Shown: positions 1 to 10,410 of the stretch, piece by piece
How the letters are laid out: every line of letters starts with the position of its first letter
How positions within the stretch are numbered: position 1 is the first letter of the stretch
From: Coniochaeta sp. PMI_546
Taxonomy: Eukaryota; Ascomycota; Sordariomycetes; Coniochaetales; Coniochaetaceae
Assembly (NCBI GenBank): GCA_021432605.1
Contig: MU271161.1
Location: 1 to 64,000 of the forward strand
DNA length: 64,000 bases
Direction: 5' to 3'
Notes under the pieces: generated by a model
Databases searched by the model: none
Seen by the model: only the letters and a program-made list of their open reading frames with translations
What the model was told of the DNA's origin: nothing
Position numbers and translations under genes: made by a program

Positions 1-115
1 ACCCTAACCCTAACCCTAACCCTAACCCTAACCCTAACCCTAACCCTAACCCTAACCCTAACCCTAACCCTAACCCTAACCCTAACCCTAACCCTGACCC
101 TAACCCTAACCCTAA
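1..115. repeat. Telomere, (CCCTAA)n tract
   Basis: About 19 tandem copies of CCCTAA run from the first base to 115. One variant unit (CCCTGA) lies at about 92-97. The C-rich strand read 5'->3' into the chromosome is the expected orientation for a left chromosome end, and TTAGGG is the usual telomere repeat of filamentous ascomycetes. The tract stops without any telomere-associated satellite and joins directly to retrotransposon sequence at CTAA|ACGATT. Confidence 0.98.
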
Positions 116-700
116 ACGATTCCGTTCGTTATAACCTAAGGCGAGATTCCTTAAAGTATAGTTTAAGCCTATAAGTTCGAGTTACTTACTTTCGGTATTA
201 CCGATATTGTTATTTATAAAATACTATTTAATAATACGTAGGTAACTAAGTTGAATAGGAACGATTAACGTATAACGAATTAATATTCTTAAATACTAAC
301 CGATATTTGGGGTCTATTAACAATTAGTTAAGTACGTACGGTAAGTTATAATAAGATCGTATTTAGTTAAAAGGTAGATTACTACTTTAAAAAGGGGTAG
401 GTAATTGAACGTAAAGAACTATATATTAATCGTTATAAAAGTAACTCGTAATTACCTAGTAATAAAGACCGTTTAAATATAAGATGTTCCTCTATAGATC
501 ACTTTTCTCGTAATAATCCTTTTTACTATAGTTAGTAATCTAAGGCGAACTAGCTTACCGTAATCTAAGTAATCTTCCGTAGTAACTTACTACCTTATAT
601 ACCTAGTCGCCTAATAATCCCCTTGTGATTAGATAACCGTTACCCCGTAATAGTTGTTCCGTTCCGCGTCCCGTTAGCCTAATAGGTACGGTTCGTAATA
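116..700 (-). mobile_element. Truncated gypsy-type element: leader plus 5' LTR, cut by the telomere
   Basis: Positions 271-700 are a 430-bp LTR (starts TATAACG, ends CGTAATA on the plus strand) matching the LTRs at 1594-2023 and 8486-8915. Bases 116-270 match 8331-8485, the leader just inside the 5' LTR of the complete copy, so this is the 5' end of a second minus-strand copy. Everything further inside is missing and replaced by telomere repeat. The differences from the other copies that I compared are C/T or G/A transitions, as RIP produces. The five bases after the LTR (CTAAT, 701-705) may be half of its target duplication; the other half is lost. Confidence 0.85.
271..700 (-). repeat. LTR copy A (430 bp)
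   Basis: Same length and ends as copies B (1594-2023) and C (8486-8915). The terminal inverted repeat TATAACG/CGTAATA fits an original TGTTACG/CGTAACA pair after CpA to TpA change. A TATA-like stretch (TATATAAG read on the minus strand) lies where an LTR promoter is expected. Confidence 0.85.
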
Positions 701-1593
701 CTAATTCGTATCCGAATTCTAGAAATACCTAGTCCGCCGTTTAGGAATCTAAAACTTCCTATCGACCATTTATTACCTTTAGACGGACGGTTAGACCGAA
801 ATCGTAAATACCTTCTTAAAATAATATTTACGAGGTTAAGTATCTTATCTATAAGACGATTGGTCCCGGTAGTTGTTTTTAACCGAATTCGTCTTAAATA
901 ACGTAATTAACGAGAATATTAATATATCTCCGTTCTTCGTTAATTACGGCTTTTACCCCCGTTTAAGATTCGAACTTATATAACCTAGTCCGTAACGCGT
1001 TTTACGAGATTCCGAGGTATTCGTCTTAAAGATAAAGGCGATATACGAATACCTTTAATCGGAAATCGTTTTTACCTAAGCCCGTTAAGAAGAATATACT
1101 AACCGTAAACGGAAACCGGCCCGCCGGTACCAAATAGGCTAAGAGGTATAATTAGACGCCCGTTATATTCGTATTACCCGCCCGTAAAAGAAATTAGATT
1201 AGAAAGTATTCGGGCCGTTCCGGATCGTTCAAATCGTTAACCCGTATACGTACCGTTTGGAATTACCCGCTTTTATAAAAATATACCCGGTCTTTTATAT
1301 TAGCCTATTCCGACTTACCGTTAACGACCTTCTACCCGGTTAACGTTATCCTCCTTTATTTCCGGTAGAAATAGATAAAATCGAAGAATTTGAAATCGAA
1401 GATATCCTAGATTCCCGATAAGAACGTAAAGGTCGTAAACGTCCCCGGCTAAAGTATACTATCAAATAAGTCGGGTACGACGACCTAACCGAAACGCCTA
1501 CCGACTATTTAGAAAACGTTTAAGAGATCGTCCGTAACTTTTATCGCCGTTACCTAAATAAGCCCCGACCGTAATAACGTCGTCGGAACTCCG
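701..1593 (+). mobile_element. Plus-strand chromodomain gypsy element, integrase C-terminal remnant
   Basis: One plus-strand frame can be followed from about 942 to the stop at 1572-1574. It shows the post-core integrase motif (NYGFYPR, near 942), a TYRLELP...YPVFYISL stretch near 1248-1305, and a chromodomain at 1365-1571 ending NKPRP. In-frame stops at several positions show it is dead. This arrangement (integrase, GPY/F-like region, chromodomain, stop) is that of fungal chromoviruses. The remnant is interrupted at 1593 by the minus-strand element and resumes at 8916. Its left part is displaced by the insertion of LTR copy A and the loss of the chromosome end. Confidence 0.8.
1365..1574 (+). 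pseudogene. Chromodomain of the plus-strand retrotransposon polyprotein (degenerate)
   Basis: The frame reads VEIDKIEEFEIEDILDSR, a stop, a basic stretch, YTIK, a stop, VGYDDLTETP, then ENV, a stop, EIVRNF and YRRYLNKPRP before the terminal stop at 1572-1574. Spacing and residues match the chromodomain at the C-terminus of fungal chromovirus integrases, which in that family targets integration to modified chromatin. The three internal stops lie where conserved Arg/Gln/Trp codons are expected, as RIP would produce. Confidence 0.75.
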
Positions 1594-2023
1594 TATAACG
1601 AATTAATACTCTTGAGTACTAACCGATATTTAGGGTCTGTTAACAATTAGTCAAGTACGTACGGTAAGTTATAATAAGATCGTATCTAGCTAAAAGGTAG
1701 ATTACTACTTTAAAAAGGGGTAGGTAATTGAACGTAAAGAACTATATATTAATCGTTATAAAAGTAACTCGTAACTATCTAATAATAAAGACTATTTAAA
1801 TATAAGATACTCCTCCGTAGATTACTTCGTCCGTAATAATCCTTTTTATTATAATTGGTAATCTAAGGCGAACTAGCTTACCGTAATCCAAGTAATCCTC
1901 TATAATAACTTACTATCCTATATACCTAGTCGCCTAGTAATCCCTTTATAATTAGATAACCGTTACCCCGTAATAGTTATTCCGTTCCGCGTCCCGTTAG
2001 CCTAATAAGTACGGTTTGTAATA
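1594..2023 (-). repeat. LTR copy B, 3' LTR of the complete minus-strand element
   Basis: 430 bp, starting TATAACG and ending CGTAATA on the plus strand, directly after CTCCG. A purine tract on the minus strand (plus-strand TCCCTCTTTT, 2029-2038) lies 5 bases inside, where second-strand DNA synthesis would be primed. Confidence 0.88.
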
Positions 2024-2933
2024 CGATATCCCTCTTTTAGGTCTTCGTCCCGAAGGCTAGGGTAAATTACAAAATAACGTTAGCGTTTACGTTAAGGTAA
2101 GTCGTTAATCTTCCTCCTTTATTATTCCTCGTAATATTGATATAATATCTAGTCGCGTAGAAAAATTTTCTAAGGAAAAGTTAAAGAAAACTAAATAACA
2201 TTATCGTCTAGCTATTATAATCGACGAGCTAGGTTTCGAAATCATACCCTATTTATTTTGTTATTTTCGAGGGATAAAATATAGAATATTAAAAGGTATA
2301 ACGCGATATAGCGAATATATTCGTCGCGGTCGATCTTACGACGGTTTAGGGGTCTCGGTTTCTTCTCGTAAGTCCGATAGTTCGAAGAGAACTTTTATTA
2401 TATATTGATAAAAATAGTTTCTCGTATTATCTAAAAGTCTCGTCGTTTAGACCGGGAAGAGTCCGACGTTAAAAGCTTCCTTTACGAACGTCGCGAACGA
2501 TTTTTCTAAACGTAACGGGAATTAGATAAATCTTTGTTACGTCTCGAACGTTTTCGATAGTAAAAACGTTCGTTAATATCCCGAAAAGCCTTTATAGTTT
2601 CCCAAAATCTATAAAATCTTAACGATCTAGACGAAGTAAATCGTTAGGAATCCGATACGGTAATCGACGTATAATCTTTTAATACTTTTAACGTAATTAA
2701 TTAGAACGCCGTTTTTGGTAATAGTTCGTTAGAAACGGGCTAGGGTACTATTAGTAATACTACTTACGTAACTATTAATAGTTCGTTAAGTTCTTAACTA
2801 GTTCTTATATATTCTCCGAATCCTTATAACCTTTCTATTTGATCAAATATTCTATCTAATATCCTTTTTTCTTAAAATCGAGGATTATTTCAACCTCGTA
2901 TTCCGGTTCTATAAATTCTATTTCGACCAACTC

Positions 2934-3209
2934 CTAAAGTTTAATATTAGCCGTTACTAGTTCTAATAGTAATACGTAAAATACCGGGTAAATTCTTATT
3001 ATCTTTAGTAAACGAAGTTTATAATTAGTATCCGATATTATTTCTTCGATTTCGAAAGGTCCAAGTTTTTTATAATCTAACTTATCGTTTGGTCGTTTGG
3101 TTTTGATATTTTTCTTAAGTAGGTAAACCTTATCTCTTTTCTTAAAGGTTAGTCCTTTTAACCTTCTTTCGTTATAATATCTTATTACTATTTCTTTTAC
3201 GAGTTCCAA
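2934..3209 (-). pseudogene. Gypsy integrase C-terminal region remnant
   Basis: An open stretch of 91 codons contains RYYNERR, KKRDKVYLLKKNIKTKRP, KLDYKKLGPFEIEE and YPVFYVLLLEL. This is the post-core integrase (GPY/F-like) region of fungal Ty3/gypsy polyproteins. It lies downstream of the integrase core fragment at 3483-3692 in the same minus-strand element. It is an RIP-mutated fragment and not an independent gene. Confidence 0.85.
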
Positions 3210-3482
3210 GTTCTTCCGTAGTTTGTTATATAACTCTTTAAATTCTTTAACCGTTACGAAGGCCTTAAGTATTTCCCGAAATTGGTAAGGTATCTGATCA
3301 ATCTCTAGTTCGAAGCCGTAATTTGTAAAAAAGGGTAAATATCCGATATTATCCTACTTCGCGTTATTATACGTAAACTATACTAAAGGTAGGAATTCTA
3401 CCTAATTATCTTATTCGTAGTTTACGTAATATCGTAGGTATTATTCTAAGATTTAGTTTAGTCTTTCGGTTTATCTATCTAT

Positions 3483-3692
3483 CTATAAGTAATAGGCGGT
3501 CGATAAAAAGTATTTTATTCCTAACCTTACTATAAATACTCTCCAAAAGTTATTCGTAAACGTTATTCTTCGGTCGGAGATTATTTCGGCGGGTAATCTA
3601 TAATTACTAACGACGTATCTTAGGAACGTATACGTAAGGTCTTCGGCCGTATTAACTTCTATATATAGTACAAAGTACCTATATTTAATCAA
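3483..3692 (-). pseudogene. Gypsy integrase catalytic-core remnant
   Basis: A 69-codon open stretch contains VNTAEDLTYTFLRYVV, LPAEIISDRR and FWRVFIVRLGIKYFLSTAYY. These are the central Asp-containing block and following helix of the retroviral-type integrase core. The conserved Gly after SDR is replaced, consistent with RIP. Stops border both sides. Confidence 0.85.
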
Positions 3693-5000
3693 TCTATCGA
3701 TAATAACGAAGATACTATCGTATCGTACTTTTATTATTAGTTCTTTTGATAAAGGTAGCTTGACGATATAATCGAACGCGATATATCCCTAAGCTCTTTC
3801 TAATACCGGTAGAGGCCTTAGCTCTCCGTACGGTTTGTACCTTACTACCTTATTCTAATTATATTCTTAATACTATCCGATAACTTCCGTAATACGTTCC
3901 TAGAGTTTGTTAAAGTCGTAAGTTCGTTAGATCTTTTATATTATTTTCGCGATTCCTATATATCTATATATTAGGTACGCGTAATATTCCTTAATCAAGT
4001 CTTCCTAGAGAAACTCTAGTACGAATATCTTCCTATTCCTTATATTTAGCTAGTAAGCTTAATTAGCGTTTCTAATCTCGTTTTCCTATTTTCTATTAAG
4101 ATAGACGGTAAACAAGACGTTAATCTACCGTTCTACTTGTTTAAGGTCCCCGTTCGAGTTAATTTTAAAGATTATTTAATAGATTAACGGTTCGTTTTAC
4201 TTATAATCCGGTCTTCGGCTTAACGTATCTATTCGGCCGTTTTCGTTTCCTTTTCGGTAGATAATCCGAAAGTTAAATTCCGATAAGAACTCTACTTATC
4301 TAATCTATCGTTTATTGAGTTCCTTTATAATCGTAAAATACGTTAGATTCTTATAGTCCGTATAGACTTTTGTCTGATATATTATTCCGTTAAGATACGG
4401 TCTCTATTTTTTAAAAGCCTTAATAATCGTTATTAGTTCCTTATCGTAGATCTAGTAATTGAGCTCTAGTTTATTAAGCTTTTTCGAAAAGAATACTATA
4501 AGATATAACCGTCTTTCGGAATCTCGTTATCTTATCTACCTTCCGAATATATAATCCGATATATCGGTTTCGACTTCGTAAGGTTTTTCGGGGTCTAAGA
4601 ACGCGGTAACTAGTCGTTTACTAACTACCTCTTTAATTTCTTAGAACGCCTTTTTTACCCTCGGGTTCTATTAGAATTCCTTATTTCCTTTCGTTAGATC
4701 TATAAAGGGAATAGCTATCCGGCTATATCCTTTTAGAAACCTTCGGTAGAAGTTAATAAATCCCAAAAAACCTTTGATTTCCTTAACGTTCGTAGGTCGT
4801 AGCTAATCTTTAATTACCGCGATTTTCGACTCTTATATACGTATCTTTCCTAATTCGATCGTAAACCTTAAGAAGTCCGCTTCCTTAGTATAAAACTTAT
4901 ATTTCTCCGGATCGACTAATAGCCGTATTTCTTAAAGCTTTTATAATACCTAGTAAACGTGTTTTTTATATTCTTTAAACGTTTTTAAATAAATAAAAAT

Positions 5001-5012
5001 GTCGTCGAAATA
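5001..5012 (-). pseudogene. Reverse transcriptase active-site motif (YFDD)
   Basis: On the minus strand the codons read Tyr-Phe-Asp-Asp, preceded by FINIFVIV and followed by IFIYLK. That is the metal-binding YxDD box of Ty3/gypsy reverse transcriptase in context. The surrounding frame (about 4200-5700) is broken by stops. The two catalytic aspartates survive. Confidence 0.8.
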
Positions 5013-7521
5013 GACTATTACGAATATATTAATAAACGTTCGTAATACGTAGTTGATTATAGTCTAGAAGGTAACCGGGGCGTTAGTAAGCCTAAATAGT
5101 ATAACGAGATACTCGAAATATCCCTTTTACGTTCGGAACGTTATCTTTTACTCTTCGTCTTCCTTTATTCTAATAAGGTTATACGTTCCTCGTAGATCGA
5201 GCGTAATAAACTATTCTATTCTATATAATCGGTCCTTAATTTCCGAAATTAGTAGAAAGGGGTACCGGTTTTTAATAGTAATACTATTAAGATACCGGTA
5301 ATCGATATATAAGCGTAGCTTCCCGTTTTTTTTTGGAACGAATAGGATAGGGTATCTTACTAATAACGTAGATAGTCGTATATATCCTTTCTAAAATATA
5401 TCCCGGATATATTCCTTAAGTACTTACCTTTATAATTTATTTAGGGGGTAGATCTTATAAAATTTAGGTTATTATCCTTCTTCGAGAGGTATTTCGTAAT
5501 CCTACTCGTTATATTAAAGTAAGGCTTCTTCTCTTAATTATTTTTCGAATAGTCGTTTATATTTCCGGTATTCTCCCGGTATTCTCGATTCTATAACGTA
5601 TATAACTTTTTCTTGGATCGATCTTATCGCGTTTATAGGTACTTCTTCCGAATACTTCTAAAAAGTCGGATTTCTTTTCTTATAGTTACCTCGTTATCTT
5701 TTGGAATCTTATATCCGGTTATCCTAATATAGCTAGCTAGTATCCTAATCGATTCGTAAGTTCTATTTTCTAAACTACGTAATACCTAATATCAACTTAT
5801 ATTCCGTAATACGAATAACGTCTAACGAGATCGTTTTCGTTTGACTAAAATAGGTTATCTTAATAAGCCGTATTTCCTCTCGTACCTATCCGTCGTTATA
5901 TATAATTCGTTTTCCTTTAAAGTTATTAAGTATATAAGGGTACTCTAATAATTATGTTCGTAAGTCGAGTTTCTAGATAATTTTTTTAGAAATAAAACTC
6001 CTTTACGTTTTACTATCGATTATCGCGTAGAATAAGTAATCTCCCAATACAATTGATATTATTAAATAGTTATTGTTATTTGGGTTTTTGATAATCGTTA
6101 GGGATTTGTTAGTCGGATCCGGCTATAATCCTTTTATAAGCGGTCCTTCTCGTTTTTTAACCTTTATCGTTGTTATTTAGTAAGCTCTCGTTAGGCCTTT
6201 TTTAAATCTTTAGTATTATATTTATAGTTTCTTAAGTTGAACGGCTCCGTCTTTTAGGAAGTCTCCTTTCTTCGTTATTCTCGTACTTATCGACTATTCT
6301 TTAGTATTTAACCGATATATTATATAGGGTTGTTACTCTTCCTATATTTTTCTAAGATTTTAACGAACTCTTAGTCGGTTATTAACGTCGTAATCGATTT
6401 TTCCTATTTTGGGGAGAGTTTGTCTAATAATTCGTTAGTAATCCCCGATTATTACGTTTCTAATAATCTCGTTATCTATTCCTTAAAGAGTTCCTTAAAT
6501 CCTCGTATCTTTCTAACCTAGTCTTATAATATAGGTTACCGTTCGTACGTTTACTTACTAGGTTCCGCCTAGGTCGTTATTTTCTATTTAACGGGGGTCC
6601 GGCGTCTTCGTTCTAGTAATAGGGTAGCGAGGGACCTTTCTTCCTCTCGTCTCTTATCTATTATATATTCGTATTACTATAATACTTTACTAACCCGATA
6701 CTACTTATATTTGGGTTCCTTATAGTTTTAGAATATCCCTTCCTTATATACCCTAAGGTACTTAAGATCCTTAATTAATATAACCGCCTTATAATAGATA
6801 TATCTTCCGACTATTTTTTATAGCTTCAACTTTTCCTAACGGTAAGGGTTATAGATAATATCGTCTTTCTATCGTCGCGGAAAAAAGTTGTTCTTGATTT
6901 TAAATACCAAGTATTCGAGATACTCGTCGTAAATATACGACGCCTAATAGATTAAATAGTAATACTTTCTATCTAGGCTTATATCGTAATAATCGTTACT
7001 TCGGTCTTCCGTCTACTTTCAATCCCCCGAGAATATCCCGATTTTGGAATTCTCGACGGTATCGCCGTAAACAATTATTATATTATTTCGAATCGCGGGC
7101 TAATAACAAACGCGTATTAGATTTCTTAGAAACGTTAGGGTCTAGTCGTAGTTTCCTTTTTCCGTTTCGAAAGTTACTTCCTTTTCGAAAAAAGAGTATT
7201 CCTTTTCCAAAGTTCGTAATACGGCCTTTCGTTAGTCTTCGTAAGTTTTTACGATAGTTTCCTCTAATTCGACTTCTATCGCGTCTACCTTATATTCGGC
7301 TAGCGTATTATCGTTATCGTCTTACGAAATTTTTTCTTCTAACGTCGTATCGTTATAAGATCCTTACTAAATAGTTTCGACAAAGCTAACTCGTCCGGTT
7401 ATAATCTATCGGACTTCGGTTTTAATAATAATTAATACGGGGCTTATAGTTTCGTAACCGTTTCGGCCGATAGTATTAACTTACCGGTTCGTAATTCTTT
7501 CTTTCAATCTTCGGGGTTCCT

Positions 7522-7566
7522 AATATTCTCGAACGAAATATCCTTTCTTTTGGCAATTGAAATATT
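7522..7566 (-). pseudogene. Gag zinc-knuckle remnant
   Basis: The minus strand reads KYFNCQKKGYFVREY and then a stop. Spacing matches the CX2CX4HX4C nucleocapsid knuckle, but three of the four metal ligands are Tyr. Each change is explained by one C:G to T:A transition, so the knuckle was lost to RIP. Confidence 0.7.
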
Positions 7567-8485
7567 TTACGTCTTTCTTATCCTTTTTCTTATATCGTTA
7601 GATAACGTCGAACGTTATTAGTCTACTTCGTTATCCGTAAGAAATATTATAATTCTAGATTTTCTTCGAAATATTAGCTTGAGCCTTTTTAGCTAGTTAT
7701 TAGGGAGTTTTTATAATTCTTTTCCTTTTTATACGTCGTTTATATAAACGGTTATCGATTCTTACGGCTATTTCGACGTAAGTAGATAATTCGTCTAATC
7801 GATCTTTTTTGACTAGTTCGTCTTTAACGTCTTCTTTGAATCCTTAATAAAATTACGTTATAAAAGGTTTATCTTCTTATTCTAACCTAAAGGAAATCTA
7901 CCTGAATTACGAGGCGTAGTTCGAAATTAACCCTTTTTATCGGAAGGCTTATAACTTATATTTAATTATCCTTTCTTCGTCTAGGGTACCGAAAGTCTTC
8001 TTTAGGATATCGGCGAAACTTAAGAAAGATCCGAAAATCTTATTAATTTCGTCGTCGCGATCCGACTTTCCGTTTTTAAAATAGTCCCGTAAGGTTAGTT
8101 CAAACTAACTAAACGCGTCGCCTTTCAAAAAGTAGGTAACGTAAAAAATCTTACGTTCTTTATCCGGAAAGTCGTATATATTATACCGGAAATAGGCCTT
8201 AAATTAGGTAAAAAAACCTTAAAAGGTTTTTAGACTCCCGTCGTAAGCTTAAGGCGGGGATACTTTAAGACGGTTACCTTTTCCCCTAACCTATTACTTT
8301 TGAAACTATATAAGTATAACTCGAAGCTAAACGATTTCGTTTGCTATAGCCTAAAGCGAGATTCCCTAAGATATAGCCTAAGTTTATAAATTCGAATTAC
8401 TTGCTTTCGATATTACCGATATTATTACTTATAGAATATTATTTAATAGTACGTAAATAATTAAATTAAACAAGAACGATTAACG

Positions 8486-8915
8486 TATAACGAATTAATA
8501 TTCTTAAATACTAACCGATATTTGGGGTTTATTAACAATTAATCAGGTACGTACGGTAAGTTATAATAAGATCGTATCTAGCTAAAAGGTAGACTACTAT
8601 TTCAAAAAGGGGTAGGTAATTAAACATAAAGAACTATATATTAATCGTTATAGAAACAACTCGTAACTATCTAACAATAAAGACTATTTAAATATAAGAT
8701 ACTCTTCCGTAGATCACTTCGTCCGTAATAATCCTTTTTGTTATAATTGGTAATCTAGGGCGAACTGGCTTATCGTAATCCAAGTAATCCTTTATAGTAG
8801 CTTACCATCTTATATACCTAGTCGCCTGGTAATCCCTTTGTAATTAGACAACCGTTACCCTATAATAGTTATTCCGTTCCGCGTCCCGTTAGCCTAATAA
8901 GTACGGTTCGTAATA
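8486..8915 (-). repeat. LTR copy C, 5' LTR of the complete minus-strand element
   Basis: 430 bp with the same ends as copies A and B, followed by the second CTCCG. A TATATAAG-like box on the minus strand (near 8812-8820) marks the likely former promoter. The 158 bp inside it (8328-8485) match 113-270. Confidence 0.88.
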
Positions 8916-8920
8916 CTCCG

Positions 8921-9171
8921 CCTAGAAAAAGGGGGGTATTGTTACGGCGTTAAGTTCTAATAGGTTTGGGCTACGTAATTGGTTACGTGATAGGCCGTAC
9001 GGCCCGTTATAACTAGAGATATCTTTCCGTTATTCTATCTATTCCGTTTTGTAACTCTTCGAGCTACGTCTTATCATTCAACCTACTTACAATCCCGAGA
9101 TTAGATCGCCCGTAACAATATAATCTACTTGTTATTATATACTTCTAAACCCGTCTAACGCTTCCGTAACA
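8921..9171 (+). mobile_element. Polypurine tract and 3' LTR of the plus-strand chromodomain element
   Basis: AGAAAAAGGGGGG (8925-8936) is a textbook polypurine tract, followed at once by a 232-bp LTR (8940-9171) that begins TGTTACGG and ends CCGTAACA, an 8-bp perfect inverted repeat. If the minus-strand insertion and one CTCCG are removed, the chromodomain stop at 1572 lies about 40 bp before this LTR, the expected spacing for a chromovirus. The LTR ends keep TG..CA although the interior is RIP-rich. Confidence 0.85.
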
Positions 9172-10410
9172 ATTCCTAATATTTAAGGTATATTACGGTA
9201 ATATATATTAGGTTTATAATAATAAGCTTAAAATACGATTTCCTAACGAATATTAAGTATAATAAAATAAAAAGTATATTGTTAGAGCTAATTTAAAAAG
9301 TTGATTTCTATTATATATATTATATATTAATAAGCCTTATATTTAAAAAGTTGATTTTTAAAAATATTAATTCTTTTATTTATTTTATATACTTTTAGCT
9401 TTTATTCTTATATTATTATTACTTATACTTATTAAATATTACTATTAGAATTAAATCTTTTTTCTTATACTTATATTACTACTCTTATAATTATAAGTAT
9501 TTAATTAAAAATAGTATTAATTATTATATTACTTTTTATTATAAATAAGACACTTGTTTATATCTTATTATATAAAATAGTAAAATTTATATAAATAATA
9601 CTACTAAATAAAGCTACTTTTTAAGTATCTAAAAGGTGTTTTTTATTCTTATACTATATATATATTATTTATATTGAAATAATAAATAAGTATAAGGCTA
9701 GAGGTAAAATTCCACTCGTTATTCCTAGACCACTTCGTATGTTCTTTTATATAGTGGGTTTTGATTGGGTGTAGCCTATGGGTCTATAGGTGGTGGGATT
9801 TGATTGGGTGTAGCCGGTGGTGGAGTAGAACACCCCGAAGTGTGGCTGGGCCTCTAAGACTACACCGGGCTATGGCTAGAGTGGCGTAAATTACAAAAGT
9901 GGTAAGCATGTATTCTGCCGTTGAACATTGTAACAATGCTCCTACCTTACTGATTTTCTCTGCACTGATTGAGGAGATCGATCCGTCACATTAAGATCGC
10001 GTGATATCTAAACTACGGGACAGGCCTGATAGGATGATTCCGAGAAGACCCCCACACCAATGCGCAGTCCACACGTGGAATCCAATGGGGATGTGCATTA
10101 GTGGAAGGTCCGGCGACCCTACCGGATTTCCCCGGCCCTATTAGGCGTCGTATTCGCTCTTCTGCCAAGCCGACCTTTCCTCCGTGGAGCAAGCGTTACA
10201 GCCAACAGACCCCTCCTTTTTCAGTCCCACAAGTCGGAGCCCAACCGAATGGCAGCAGCTTTGGCCGCTATATAATTCGTGCAGTTTGCCGGTCTCACAC
10301 ACACGTATACGTATCACCCATTAGATCATGCTCCTGGTGTTCCGAAATCCACGCATCAGACACAAAATTACGGGAATATACATTCTTCTGGTATCGGAAC
10401 ATAATCGATA
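9172..10410. other. AT-rich transition zone and methyltransferase promoter
   Basis: 9172-9700 is almost pure A/T with no recognisable coding content, probably older RIP-degraded repeat. From about 9,700 the composition becomes ordinary. Two copies of TTTGATTGGGTGTAGCC lie at 9760-9776 and 9799-9815, spaced 39 bp. The rest is the upstream region of the gene starting at 10411. I see no other gene here. Confidence 0.6.
10269..10276 (+). promoter_or_regulatory. Putative TATA box
   Basis: TATATAAT lies 135 bp before the proposed ATG at 10411, in an otherwise mixed-composition region. Position and sequence fit a core promoter; there is no further support. Confidence 0.35.

Larger units (their letters stand above)
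1594..8915 (-). mobile_element. Full-length but RIP-inactivated Ty3/gypsy retrotransposon, minus strand (7.3 kb)
   Basis: It is flanked by a perfect 5-bp duplication CTCCG (1589-1593 and 8916-8920) and bounded by two 430-bp LTRs. Read on the minus strand the order is 5' LTR (8486-8915), leader, gag with zinc-knuckle remnant (about 7522-7566), reverse transcriptase with YFDD at 5001-5012, integrase core (3483-3692), integrase C-terminus (2934-3209), purine tract (2029-2038, pyrimidines on plus), 3' LTR (1594-2023). Stops interrupt every domain. CA and TG dinucleotides are almost absent while CG is retained, the mark of RIP. It is inserted between the chromodomain and the polypurine tract of the plus-strand element. 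Confidence 0.9.

Noticed and set aside
1-115. CRISPR-like or satellite array
   Set aside because: A 6-bp telomeric repeat without spacers at a chromosome end.
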